This document shows positions 27,168 to 36,041 of a DNA stretch of 64,000 nucleotides, piece by piece; position 1 is the stretch's first letter; each line of letters opens with the position of its first letter. The translations under genes and the position numbers were made by a program. The notes under the pieces are model-generated. The model ran no database searches, was not told where the DNA came from, and saw nothing but the letters and a program-made list of their open reading frames with translations. Source of the stretch: JANXSS01 sp043729515 (lineage in GTDB: Bacteria > Pseudomonadota > Gammaproteobacteria > Burkholderiales > Burkholderiaceae_D); contig JAYTLK010000076.1 in NCBI GenBank assembly GCA_043729515.1, forward strand, positions 18,157 through 82,156, given 5' to 3'.

Positions 27168-28508
27168 GTGGCCGTGTCAAACAATGTCGATTGGGTGCAA
27201 CGCAGTCTGGCCAGTGTCTGGCATCCCTGCACCCAGATGCAGCATCATGAAACCGTACCGCTGGTGCCGGTAAGCCATGGTCGCGGCGTCTGGCTCTATG
27301 ACACCGATGGCAAGCGCTACCTCGACGGCATCAGTTCCTGGTGGGTCAACCTGTTCGGCCATGCCAATCCGCGCATCAATGCGGCCCTGCGCGAACAGCT
27401 CGATCTGCTGGAACACGCGATGCTGGCCGGTTTTACCCATGAGCCGGTGGTGCGCTTGTCCGAACGGCTGGCGGCGTTGACCGGCAATGTGCTCGGCCAC
27501 TGCTTCTATGCCTCCGATGGCGCTTCGGCAGTCGAGATCGCGCTGAAGATGAGCGTGCACGCCTGGCGCAATGCGGGGCGCACCGGCAAGCATGAATTCG
27601 TCTGCCTGGCAAACAGCTATCACGGCGAAACCCTGGGTGCGCTGGCAGTCACCGACGTGCCGCTGTTTCGCAACGCCTATGGCACGCTGCTGCAGGACGT
27701 GCACGTGGTCGAAAGCCCTGACGCCCGTCGTGCCGAACCGGGCGAGACACCAGCCGACGTCGCCCGCCGCGCAGCCGGCGCACTCGAACGCCTGCTGCAG
27801 GAACGCGGCGCGCAGATCGCCGCCGTCATCCTGGAGCCGCTGGTGCAGTGCGCCGCCGGCATGGCCATGCATGACCCGGCGTATCTGCAGGCGGTGCGGG
27901 CGCTCTGCGACACCTACGGCGTGCACCTGATCGCCGACGAGATCGCCGTCGGTTGCGGGCGCACCGGCACCTTCTTCGCTTGCGAACAAGCCGGCATCTG
28001 GCCGGATTTTCTGTGCCTGTCCAAGGGCATCAGCGGCGGCTATCTGCCGCTGTCGCTGGTGATGACGCGCGACGCCATTTACCAGGCTTTCTATGACACC
28101 GACGTGGCGCGCGGCTTCCTGCACTCGCATTCCTACACCGGCAATCCGCTGGCCTGCCGCGCTGCGCTGGCCACGCTCGACATTTTTCGCGAGGATGATG
28201 TCCTGGCGCGCAACCGCGGCACCGCCGGCCAGCTCGGTGCGGCCCTGGCGCCGCTGGCCGACGATGCGCGCATCACCCACCTGCGCCAGCGCGGCATGAT
28301 CTGGGCCTGCGATGCGGTGGTCGACGATCCCGCGGCTGGCGCGACTTTCTCCCGGCGCTTCTTCACCACTGCGCTGGCGCATGGCCTGCTGATGCGCCCG
28401 ATCGGCCGCACGCTGTATCTGATGCCGCCGTATATCCTCGATCAGGAGCAGATCGCCTACATCGGCGATGCGGTGCCAAAGATCCTCGACCAGGTGCTGC
28501 GCGCATGA
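27168..28508 (+). CDS. bioA: Adenosylmethionine-8-amino-7-oxononanoate aminotransferase
   Basis: A 446-residue class III PLP aminotransferase converting KAPA to DAPA in biotin synthesis. Typical BioA features: WHPCTQMQ near the N-terminus, GISSWWVNLFGH, LANSYHGETLGAL, ADEIAVGCGRTGTFFACE, and the PLP lysine in LSKGISGGYLPLS. The start is not ATG: GTG at 27168 is chosen because GGAG lies at 27159-27162; a TTG at 27147 overlaps the liuC stop and is an alternative. The 3' end overlaps bioF by ATGA. Confidence 0.94.
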   Translation: MAVSNNVDWVQRSLASVWHPCTQMQHHETVPLVPVSHGRGVWLYDTDGKRYLDGISSWWVNLFGHANPRINAALREQLDLLEHAMLAGFTHEPVVRLSERLAALTGNVLGHCFYASDGASAVEIALKMSVHAWRNAGRTGKHEFVCLANSYHGETLGALAVTDVPLFRNAYGTLLQDVHVVESPDARRAEPGETPADVARRAAGALERLLQERGAQIAAVILEPLVQCAAGMAMHDPAYLQAVRALCDTYGVHLIADEIAVGCGRTGTFFACEQAGIWPDFLCLSKGISGGYLPLSLVMTRDAIYQAFYDTDVARGFLHSHSYTGNPLACRAALATLDIFREDDVLARNRGTAGQLGAALAPLADDARITHLRQRGMIWACDAVVDDPAAGATFSRRFFTTALAHGLLMRPIGRTLYLMPPYILDQEQIAYIGDAVPKILDQVLRA

Positions 28509-29719
28509 ACCCGATGCTGACGCGCCTGCAAGGCAAGCTCGACCTGCTCGATGCGCAGGGGCTGCGCCGGCGTCGCCGCACCGCCGAGTCCGCCTGCGCG
28601 CCGCGGGTACAGGTCGATGGCCGGCCGATGCTGGCTTTCTGCAGCAACGATTATCTTGGCCTGGCCGCCCATCCGCAAGTGATCGCCGCGTTGCAGGAAG
28701 GCGCCGCGCTGTATGGCGCCGGCAGTGGCGCCTCGCATCTGGTCAGCGGCCATTCGCGCGCCCATGTGCTGCTCGAAGAACGGCTGGCCGAATTCGTCGG
28801 GCCGAATCTGGTTGCCGCCCGCGCGTTGACGTTTACAACCGGCTACATGGCAAATCTGGCGCTGCTCTCCGCGCTGGGCGGACCGGACACCGATCTGTTT
28901 TCCGAGGCTGTCAATCATGCCTCGTTGATCGATGGCGCGCGGTTGTCGCGATCAACGGTACAGGTATATCCGCATGGCGACGTCGCCACGCTCGAGCGTC
29001 TGCTTGCTGCCAGCACCGCCGTCAACAAGTTGGTCGCAACCGATAGCGTGTTTTCGATGGATGGCGATCTGGCACCCCTGCCGGCCCTGCTGGCGGTCTG
29101 CGAGCGTCACGGCGCCTGGCTGGTGGTGGATGATGCGCATGGCTTCGGCGTCCTGGGTGCGCAGGGGCGGGGCGCCCTCGCGCATTTCGGCCTGTGCTCG
29201 CCGCAGCTGATCTACATGGGAACCCTGGGCAAGGCCGCCGGTGTGGGTGGCGCCTTCGTCGCGGCGCATGAGACGGTGATCGAATTGCTGCTGCAACGCG
29301 CCCGGCCCTACATCTATACTACTGCTGCGCCGCCGGCCCTGGCGCATGCGCTGCTGGCCAGCCTGGACATCATCGGCGGCGCCGAAGGCGATTCGCTGCG
29401 CGCGCGGCTGCAGGCCCGTATTCGGCAGCTCGATGCACAGCTGCGCCTGCAGCACTGGCGCCGGCTGCCATCGGCCACCGCGATCCAGCCGGTCGTGATC
29501 GGCGAGAACCACACTGCGATGGCGGCCGCCGCCGCGCTCGATGCGCAGGGCCTGTGGGTGCCGGCGATCCGCCCGCCAACCGTGGCGGCTGGCACGGCCC
29601 GGCTGCGCGTCACGCTTTGTGCAACCCATGCGCCGGAAGAGGTTGCGCGTCTGATCGATGCACTGCATGTGCTCGATGGCGCGCCGGTTTCGATCGCGGG
29701 CGACGGCATGCGCGCATGA
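28505..29719 (+). CDS. bioF: 8-amino-7-oxononanoate synthase
   Basis: A 404-residue alpha-oxoamine synthase joining pimeloyl-ACP (or -CoA) and alanine to give KAPA. Motifs: FCSNDYLGLAAHP, GSGASHLVSGHSRAH, DDAHGFGVLGAQGRG, and the PLP lysine in MGTLGKAAGVGGAF. Length is typical (380-400). Its start overlaps the bioA stop (ATGA), so the pair is translationally coupled. The gene is followed by an 8-bp tandem repeat array before bioD. Confidence 0.94.
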   Translation: MNPMLTRLQGKLDLLDAQGLRRRRRTAESACAPRVQVDGRPMLAFCSNDYLGLAAHPQVIAALQEGAALYGAGSGASHLVSGHSRAHVLLEERLAEFVGPNLVAARALTFTTGYMANLALLSALGGPDTDLFSEAVNHASLIDGARLSRSTVQVYPHGDVATLERLLAASTAVNKLVATDSVFSMDGDLAPLPALLAVCERHGAWLVVDDAHGFGVLGAQGRGALAHFGLCSPQLIYMGTLGKAAGVGGAFVAAHETVIELLLQRARPYIYTTAAPPALAHALLASLDIIGGAEGDSLRARLQARIRQLDAQLRLQHWRRLPSATAIQPVVIGENHTAMAAAAALDAQGLWVPAIRPPTVAAGTARLRVTLCATHAPEEVARLIDALHVLDGAPVSIAGDGMRA

Positions 29720-29728
29720 AGGCGTTGG

Positions 29729-29789
29729 TAGATGAGTAAATGAGTAGATGAGTAAATGAGTAGATGAGTAGATGAGTAGATGAGTAGAT
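29729..29789 (+). repeat. 8-bp tandem repeat array between bioF and bioD
   Basis: About 7.6 copies of TAGATGAG / TAAATGAG in a row, starting 10 bp after the bioF stop and ending 67 bp before the bioD start. Each unit carries stop triplets, so all three forward frames are closed. The 8-bp period is not a multiple of 3 and is the kind of array that can change copy number by slippage. Confidence 0.93.
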
Positions 29790-29856
29790 CGGCAATTCGC
29801 TGCATCATCACGCAACCCCGGCATCAACGCGTCAGCCACATGAATTGCAGACCCCC

Positions 29857-30573
29857 ATGCGCCTCCCCGTACAAGCACCCGCAAGACACGCCTGGTTCGT
29901 CACCGGCACCGATACCGAAATCGGCAAGACCCTGGTTTCCTCGGCCATGCTGCATGCACTCGGTGCGGCTGGCCTGCGCGCCGCCGGCATGAAGCCGATT
30001 GCCGCCGGCGCGGTCATGCGCGATCATGTCCTGCGCAACGACGATGCCGACCAGCTGGCGGCCGCCGCCGGCGTGGCGCTGCCGCCTGCGCTGGCCACGC
30101 CTTACCTGCTGCGCGAAGCGGCGGCGCCGCATGTGGCCGCGACGATGGAAGGCGTGCAGATCGACGTCGAGCACATCCGCCAATGTTATGCCCGCATTGC
30201 CGAGCGCGCCGAGGCGGTGGTGGTCGAAGGCGTGGGCGGGTTTCGCGTGCCGCTGAACGATGAACACGACACCGCCGACCTGGCGCAGATGCTCGGCCTG
30301 CCGGTGATCCTGGTGGTCGGCCTGCGCCTGGGCTGCTTGAACCATGCACTGCTGACGGCCGAAGCGGTGGCGGCGCGCGGGTTGACGCTCGCCGGCTGGG
30401 TCTGTAATGTGGTCGACACTGGCATGGCGCACGGTCCGGCCAACGTCGACGCGCTCGCACATCGCCTGGCTGCGCCGCTGCTGGGCGTGGTGCCGCGCCT
30501 GCCGGTGGCCGATGCCGCAGCAGCAGCAGCGCACATCGATTTTTCGCGCCTGGCAGGCTGGCCTGGGCGCTAG
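29857..30573 (+). CDS. bioD: Dethiobiotin synthetase
   Basis: A 238-residue ATP-dependent enzyme that closes the ureido ring to form dethiobiotin. The P-loop-like GTDTEIGKTLVSS is at residues ~17-29, followed by GMKPIAAG and the Mg/substrate loop VEGVGGFRVPL. The ATG at 29857 is preferred over a TTG 12 bp upstream; neither has a strong ribosome-binding site, which is notable given the repeat array just upstream. A palindrome follows the stop. Confidence 0.93.
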   Translation: MRLPVQAPARHAWFVTGTDTEIGKTLVSSAMLHALGAAGLRAAGMKPIAAGAVMRDHVLRNDDADQLAAAAGVALPPALATPYLLREAAAPHVAATMEGVQIDVEHIRQCYARIAERAEAVVVEGVGGFRVPLNDEHDTADLAQMLGLPVILVVGLRLGCLNHALLTAEAVAARGLTLAGWVCNVVDTGMAHGPANVDALAHRLAAPLLGVVPRLPVADAAAAAAHIDFSRLAGWPGR

Positions 30574-30574
30574 G

Positions 30575-30591
30575 CTGACCGGCCCGGTCAG
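30575..30591 (+). promoter_or_regulatory. Perfect 7-bp stem-loop directly after bioD
   Basis: CTGACCG-GCC-CGGTCAG begins 2 bp after the bioD stop (TAG 30571-30573) and 77 bp before bioB. There is no T run, so it is not a standard terminator; it could stabilise or partition the bioD/bioB message. No BirA-type operator was recognised. Confidence 0.45.
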
Positions 30592-30667
30592 GCTGCTTGA
30601 CTGGATCAGTACCGCATTCCCGGCCGCATTCACGCAATCCCACTTTCATTTTTTCCGGAACCTCATC

Positions 30668-31777
30668 ATGTCGTCACAACCGATCGCCTTCCAAGCCCCT
30701 GTCGAGACCGTCACCGCCGATGTCTGGCCGGTGGCCGACGTGCTGGCGCTGTTCAACCTGCCGTTCAACGATCTGCTGTACCGCGCGCAGCAGGTGCACC
30801 GGGAGAATTTCAACGCCACCGAGGTCGAACTGGCAACGCTCCTGTCGATCAAGACCGGCGGCTGTCCGGAAGATTGCGGCTACTGCCCGCAGGCCGCGCG
30901 CTACGACACCGGCGTGACTGCGCAAAAGATCCTGCCGCTCGACACGGTGCTGGAATCTGCCCGCGCCGCGCAGGCGCAGGGCGCGACCCGCTTCTGCATG
31001 GGCGCGGCGTGGCGCGAGCCGAAGGACCGCGATCTGGAACAGGTCGAGGAGATGGTCCGGGCAGTCAAGGCGCTGGGCATGGAAACCTGCGCCACGCTGG
31101 GCATGCTGGGCGAGGGTCAGGCCGCGCGCCTGAAGGACGCCGGGCTCGACTATTACAACCACAACCTCGATACCGCGCCCGAGTTCTATGCCAACGTGAT
31201 CTCCACCCGCGATTACCAGAACCGGCTCGATACCCTTGGTCGGGTGCGCGAGGCAGGCATCAAGGTCTGCTGTGGCGGCATCGTCGGCATGGGTGAATCG
31301 CGGCTGCAGCGCGCCGGCCTGGTGGCGCAGCTGGCCAATCTCACGCCCTATCCGGAATCGGTACCGGTAAATCACCTGGTGCAGGTCGAGGGCACGCCGC
31401 TATACGGCACCGAAGCGCTCGATCCGCTGGAGTTCGTGCGCACGGTGGCGGTGGCCCGCATCACCATGCCGAAGGCGCGCGTGCGCTTGTCGGCGGGGCG
31501 GCGGCAGATGGGTGAGGCAGTGCAGGCGCTATGTTTTCTGGCAGGGGCGAATTCGATTTTTTATGGCGACAAGCTGCTCACCACCGGTAATCCGGAGGTC
31601 GAGGAGGACCGGGCGTTGCTGGACAAGCTGGGCATGCAGACGCGCCGCAATGCGATCGATGCCCGCTGCGAGCGCGATGTCCCGCCCGCCGTATCCGCAT
31701 GCTCGGACTCGGCAGCGCCTGTGGTCAGCGAAGCCGGGGTGGCGGCCGTTGCTGCCGCGGCAAACGTCCCCGCCTGA
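30668..31777 (+). CDS. bioB: Biotin synthase
   Basis: A 369-residue radical-SAM enzyme that inserts sulfur into dethiobiotin. The [4Fe-4S] motif is C66-PED-C70-GY-C73, followed by FCMGAAWREPKDRD, YYNHNLDTAPEFY and the C-terminal LSAGRRQM and FYGDKLLTTGNP motifs that hold the auxiliary [2Fe-2S] ligands. The last ~35 residues are a variable Ala/Val-rich tail. ATG at 30668 begins a conserved N-terminus; the upstream open frame is antisense-like noise. It is followed after 14 bp by the biotin-carrying carboxylase subunit gene. Confidence 0.95.
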   Translation: MSSQPIAFQAPVETVTADVWPVADVLALFNLPFNDLLYRAQQVHRENFNATEVELATLLSIKTGGCPEDCGYCPQAARYDTGVTAQKILPLDTVLESARAAQAQGATRFCMGAAWREPKDRDLEQVEEMVRAVKALGMETCATLGMLGEGQAARLKDAGLDYYNHNLDTAPEFYANVISTRDYQNRLDTLGRVREAGIKVCCGGIVGMGESRLQRAGLVAQLANLTPYPESVPVNHLVQVEGTPLYGTEALDPLEFVRTVAVARITMPKARVRLSAGRRQMGEAVQALCFLAGANSIFYGDKLLTTGNPEVEEDRALLDKLGMQTRRNAIDARCERDVPPAVSACSDSAAPVVSEAGVAAVAAAANVPA

Positions 31778-31791
31778 CCCGGGGCCCGACC

Positions 31792-33966
31792 ATGTTTCGC
31801 AAGATCCTGATCGCCAACCGCGGCGAAATCGCCTGCCGCATCGCCGCCACCGCCGGCAAGCTCGGCGTGCAGACCGTTGCCGTCTATTCCGATGCCGACG
31901 CCGGCGCGCGTCATGTCGCCGCCTGTGATGAAGCAGTGCGGCTTGGCCCGGCTCCGGCGCGCGAGAGCTATCTGCTGGGTGAGCGCATCATCGCCGCCGC
32001 ATTGGCCGTCGGCGCGCAGGCGATCCATCCGGGCTATGGTTTTTTGTCCGAGAATGCGGAATTCGCGGCAGCCTGCGCCGATGCCGGTCTGGTCTTCATT
32101 GGCCCGCCGGCCTCGGCCATCCGCGCCATGGGCAGCAAATCCGCCGCCAAGGCGCTGATGGCCGAGGCCGGCGTACCGCTGGTACCGGGCTATCACGGCG
32201 ACGATCAGGATCCGGCGCTGCTGCATCGCGCCGCCGATGCCATCGGTTATCCGGTGCTGTTGAAAGCCAGTGCCGGCGGCGGTGGCAAGGGCATGCGCAT
32301 CGTCGAACGCAGCGCGGATTTCCTGGCAGCGCTGGCGTCCTGCCAGCGCGAAGCGGCGGCCAGCTTCGGCAATGATCAGGTGCTGATCGAACGGTATTTG
32401 CAGCGTCCCCGCCATGTCGAGATCCAGGTGTTTGCGGACACGCACGGCGGTTGCGTGTTTCTGTTCGAGCGCGACTGCTCGGTGCAGCGGCGGCATCAGA
32501 AGGTGCTCGAAGAAGCGCCGGCACCGGGTCTGGGCGAGGAGCGCCGCCAGGCCATGGGCGCCGCAGCAGTGGCCGCGGCGCGGGCGGTCGGCTACGTCGG
32601 CGCCGGCACGGTGGAATTCATCGTCGCTGCCGATGGCGAATTCTATTTCATGGAGATGAACACCCGGCTGCAGGTCGAGCATCCGGTGACGGAGATGATC
32701 ACTGGCCAGGATCTGGTCGCCTGGCAGTTGCAGGTTGCCTGCGGTCAGCCGCTGCCGCTGTGCCAGGCGCAGCTGGCGATCCATGGCCATGCGCTCGAAG
32801 CGCGCATCTATGCGGAGAATCCGGAGAAGGGTTTCCTGCCGTCGATCGGCACGTTGCGCCATCTGCGCATGCCGCCGGCGGTTGCCTTTGCCGTTCATGC
32901 GGGCGATGCCGGTAGTGGCGCGGTCTTGCCGGCGCCGGTGCGAATCGATTCGGGGGTGCGAGAAGGCGATGCGATTTCGCCGTTCTATGATCCGATGATC
33001 GCCAAGCTGATCGTCTGGGGCCCGGATCGCGCAACCGCACTGGCGCGCATGGACGCGGCACTGGCGCAGTACCAGGTGGTGGGTCTGGCGACCAACATCG
33101 GATTTCTGCGACGGCTGGTGGCCAGCGCGCCGTTCGCCGGCGCCGATCTCGATACCGGCCTGATCGAACGGCATCATGCGGCGCTGTTTCCGGCACCGGT
33201 TGCGACACCCTTGCCGGTGCTGGCGCTGGCATGTGCGGCGATCCTGCGCGATGAAGCGCGCGTCTCTCTGGCGCAGGCGGCTGCGCGCGGCATGGCTACC
33301 GATCCGTGGGCGGCGACTACTGGCTGGCGCATCGGCGGCCCCTTGCAGCGCAACTTGCTGCTCGCCGCCGACGGACAGGAACATCGTCTGGTGCTGACCT
33401 ACCGGCGGGGCGATTTCCTGTTGCAGCAGGCGGGGCAAAGCCTTCCGCTGCAATTGCTTGATGTGCTGACTTCCATGACAGGTTCGGCCGCCGCTTCTGG
33501 CAACCCCTTTGCTTCTGCCTCCACGTCCACCGGCGCCAGTTCCATTCCTTCCGGCCTGTCTGCCGGCCAATACGCCGCCACGGTATCGATCCGCCTGGGC
33601 GACGACTGGCTGCGCGGGCAAGTGGTGCGCGAAGGCGAACTGCTCCATGTCTTTCACGCCGGCCTGCAGCACACGCTCGTTTTCGCCGATCCGCTGGCCC
33701 ACGCCGGCGTTGCCGAAGCGGTCGGCGGACGCCTGACCGCGCCGATGCCGGGCAGGATCGTCGCCGTGCTGGTGACAGCCGGAGAAGAAGTGAAGGCCGG
33801 TGCGCCGCTGATGATCATGGAAGCCATGAAGATGGAGCACACCATCGCCGCGCCGCATGCCGGCGTGATCGATACGCTGCTGTATGCAGTCGGCGACCAG
33901 GTGGCGGATGGCGCGCCGCTGCTGTCGCTGCATCCGCTCACGACCATCGAACCGGCCGCTGCCTGA
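31792..33966 (+). CDS. liuD: 3-methylcrotonyl-CoA carboxylase alpha (biotin carboxylase) subunit
   Basis: A 724-residue subunit: biotin-carboxylase domain from FRKILIANRGEIACRIA, ATP-grasp loop KASAGGGGKGMRIV, catalytic FMEMNTRLQVEHPVTE, then a BT-type linker and a C-terminal biotinyl domain with EAMKMEH whose biotin-accepting Lys is residue 680 (codon 33829-33831). A Ser/Ala/Thr-rich stretch around residues 563-585 looks like a linker insert. Together with the liuB product it makes 3-methylglutaconyl-CoA. It begins 14 bp after bioB, so cofactor synthesis and the enzyme that needs it may share a transcript. Confidence 0.95.
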   Translation: MFRKILIANRGEIACRIAATAGKLGVQTVAVYSDADAGARHVAACDEAVRLGPAPARESYLLGERIIAAALAVGAQAIHPGYGFLSENAEFAAACADAGLVFIGPPASAIRAMGSKSAAKALMAEAGVPLVPGYHGDDQDPALLHRAADAIGYPVLLKASAGGGGKGMRIVERSADFLAALASCQREAAASFGNDQVLIERYLQRPRHVEIQVFADTHGGCVFLFERDCSVQRRHQKVLEEAPAPGLGEERRQAMGAAAVAAARAVGYVGAGTVEFIVAADGEFYFMEMNTRLQVEHPVTEMITGQDLVAWQLQVACGQPLPLCQAQLAIHGHALEARIYAENPEKGFLPSIGTLRHLRMPPAVAFAVHAGDAGSGAVLPAPVRIDSGVREGDAISPFYDPMIAKLIVWGPDRATALARMDAALAQYQVVGLATNIGFLRRLVASAPFAGADLDTGLIERHHAALFPAPVATPLPVLALACAAILRDEARVSLAQAAARGMATDPWAATTGWRIGGPLQRNLLLAADGQEHRLVLTYRRGDFLLQQAGQSLPLQLLDVLTSMTGSAAASGNPFASASTSTGASSIPSGLSAGQYAATVSIRLGDDWLRGQVVREGELLHVFHAGLQHTLVFADPLAHAGVAEAVGGRLTAPMPGRIVAVLVTAGEEVKAGAPLMIMEAMKMEHTIAAPHAGVIDTLLYAVGDQVADGAPLLSLHPLTTIEPAAA

Positions 33967-33982
33967 TAGGAAACGACGATTC

Positions 33983-34912
33983 ATGGACATTCTTTTTCAT
34001 GCGGCCGACGCCAATCCGGAGCCATGGCTCACAGAGCTGCAGGCAGCGCTGCCACAGGCGCGGTTGCGCCTCTGGCAAGAAGGCGACGATGCACCGGCCG
34101 ATCATGCGATCGTCTGGAAGCCGCCGGTGTCGATGCTGCGCGGGCGAACCGACCTGAAGGCGATCTTCAACCTCGGCGCCGGCGTCGACGCGATCCTGCA
34201 ATTGGGCGATGCGCTGCCGGCCGGCGTGCCGATCGTGCGCCTCGATGATGCCGGCATGGGTGCCCAGATGGCCGAATACGTCAGCCATGCGGTGCTGCGT
34301 TACTTCCGCCGTTTCGATCAGTTTGCCGTGCAGCAGGCGCAGGGGCAATGGCGCTTTGCCAAGCCGCATGAGAAATCGACGTTTTCGATCGGTATCCTCG
34401 GCCTCGGTGTATTGGGCAGCCGCATCGCCGCAGCAATTGCGCCCTTCGGTTTTCCGCTGCACGGCTGGAGTCGCACGCCGAAGAGCCTGCAGGGCGTGAC
34501 CTGTCATGCCGGCGCCGACGGTTTCGATGCCTTCATGGCAGCCTCGAAGGTCGTGGTGTGCGTGCTGCCGCTGACAACCGGCACCACAGACCTGCTCGAT
34601 GCGGCGGCGCTGGCGAAGATGCCGCGCGGCGGTTACCTGATCAACGTCGCCCGCGGCGCCCATGTGGTCGAAGGCGATCTGCTGGCAGCGATTGCGAGCG
34701 GTCAGTTGGCCGGCGCCACGCTGGACGTCTTCCGGCAGGAGCCGCTGCCGGCCGATCATCCGTTCTGGCGCGAGCCGCGCATCACCCTCACGCCGCATAT
34801 CGCCGCCGTCACGCTGCGTGGCGACAGCGTGCGTCAGATAGCGGCCAAGATCGTGCGACTGGAAGCTGGCGAGACAGTCCCCGGAATGGTCGATCGCGGC
34901 CGCGGGTATTGA
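33983..34912 (+). CDS. ghrA: Glyoxylate/hydroxypyruvate reductase A-like 2-hydroxyacid dehydrogenase
   Basis: A 309-residue D-2-hydroxyacid dehydrogenase. NAD(P) fold GILGLGVLGSRIAAA at about residues 139-153, then LPLTTGTTDLLDAAALAKMPRGGYLINVARG, the acidic residue in DVFRQEPLPADHPFW, and the catalytic His in TPHIAAVT. The early KPPVSMLRGRTDLKAIFNLGAGVDA is typical of GhrA. It lies 16 bp after liuD; a reductase for glyoxylate or hydroxypyruvate is expected, though its link to leucine breakdown is unclear. Confidence 0.88.
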   Translation: MDILFHAADANPEPWLTELQAALPQARLRLWQEGDDAPADHAIVWKPPVSMLRGRTDLKAIFNLGAGVDAILQLGDALPAGVPIVRLDDAGMGAQMAEYVSHAVLRYFRRFDQFAVQQAQGQWRFAKPHEKSTFSIGILGLGVLGSRIAAAIAPFGFPLHGWSRTPKSLQGVTCHAGADGFDAFMAASKVVVCVLPLTTGTTDLLDAAALAKMPRGGYLINVARGAHVVEGDLLAAIASGQLAGATLDVFRQEPLPADHPFWREPRITLTPHIAAVTLRGDSVRQIAAKIVRLEAGETVPGMVDRGRGY

Positions 34913-35011
34913 TGCCGGGATGACGACGAAGAATGACATGCGACGGCATGCGACGACTCACCACGGCATGACGAACGAAGGCCGGTGCAAACGACAACCA
35001 GGCAGGAAACG

Positions 35012-35935
35012 ATGATGAACACAGAACGCAACATGCCGGCACGCGTCAAGCTGGTCGAAGTCGGTCCGCGCGACGGCCTGCAAAATGAAAAGATGATCAT
35101 CCCGGCCGAGATCAAGATCGCTTTGGTCGATCGGCTGACTGCGGCGGGTTTTCCGAACATCGAGGCGGCGTCCTTCGTCTCGCCGAAATGGGTGCCGCAG
35201 ATGGCAACCTCGACCGAAGTCATGGCCGGCATCACGCGCCGACCCGGTGTGATCTATTCCGCGCTGGTGCCGAACATGAAAGGCTTCGAGGCGGCGGCCG
35301 CGGCCGGGGTGCAGGAAGTGGTGATCTTCGGCGCCGCCTCCGAAGCATTCTCGCAAAAAAACATCAACTGCTCGATCGCCGAATCGGTGGCCCGCTTCCA
35401 GGATGTGGCCGCCGCTGCCAGGCAAGCCGGCCTGCGTCTGCGCGGCAGCATCAGCTGCGCCTTCGGTTGTCCTTACCAGGGCGCGGTGGCGCCGTCGGCC
35501 GTGGCAGATGTGGTGCGCCGGTTGCGCGCACTGGGTTGCGACGAGATCGACATCGCCGACACCATCGGTGTGGCCACGCCTGCGCTGGTGCGGGAAGTCA
35601 TGCCGGCAGCGATTGCCGAGTTTCCGATCGCGCAGCTGTCGGGACATTTCCATGACACCTACGGTCAGGCGCTGGCCAACATCTGCGCCAGCCTGGAACT
35701 GGGCATCGCAATCTATCATGCATCGGTGGCCGGCTTGGGCGGCTGCCCGTATGCCAAGGGCGCCACCGGCAATGTGGCCACCGAGGACGTGCTGTATCTT
35801 CTGCAGGGCCTGGGCATCGAGACCGGCATCGATTTGGATGCCACCGTGGAGGCGGGCCAGTTCATCTCCAATTTCCTGGGACGGCCGGCAGCCAGCCGGG
35901 CCGGCACCGCGCTGGCGGCGAAGCGCTCCGCCTGA
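35012..35935 (+). CDS. liuE: Hydroxymethylglutaryl-CoA lyase
   Basis: A 307-residue TIM-barrel lyase splitting HMG-CoA into acetyl-CoA and acetoacetate, the last step of the pathway in this cluster. VEVGPRDGLQNE (metal-binding Asp and catalytic Arg) at about residues 15-26, then GHFHDTYGQALAN with the metal-binding His pair, and the GLGGCPYAKGATGN signature with the catalytic Cys. ATG at 35012 is preceded by AGGAAA. Length is typical. Confidence 0.95.
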   Translation: MMNTERNMPARVKLVEVGPRDGLQNEKMIIPAEIKIALVDRLTAAGFPNIEAASFVSPKWVPQMATSTEVMAGITRRPGVIYSALVPNMKGFEAAAAAGVQEVVIFGAASEAFSQKNINCSIAESVARFQDVAAAARQAGLRLRGSISCAFGCPYQGAVAPSAVADVVRRLRALGCDEIDIADTIGVATPALVREVMPAAIAEFPIAQLSGHFHDTYGQALANICASLELGIAIYHASVAGLGGCPYAKGATGNVATEDVLYLLQGLGIETGIDLDATVEAGQFISNFLGRPAASRAGTALAAKRSA

Positions 35936-36041
35936 CGCCGGCGCTCTCGATGATTTTGTTGTAAGGTTGGCAATTCGGCCGCACCGTTCTTGGACTTCAT
36001 CACGTCTTCATCACGCTTTCATCACGACTCCGTATAGCCTC

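Noticed and set aside
29729..29789. Tandem repeats considered as a CRISPR array or iteron origin
   Set aside because: Units are contiguous 8-mers without spacers, and no cas, rep or parA gene is nearby.
30574..30667. BirA operator before bioB
   Set aside because: No TTGTAAACC/GGTTTACAA-like palindrome is present; only the CTGACCG/CGGTCAG stem-loop.
31561..33990. 809-codon minus-strand open frame
   Set aside because: It lies exactly antisense to bioB and liuD, has Arg/Gln/His/Gly-rich composition typical of high-GC shadow frames and no family features.
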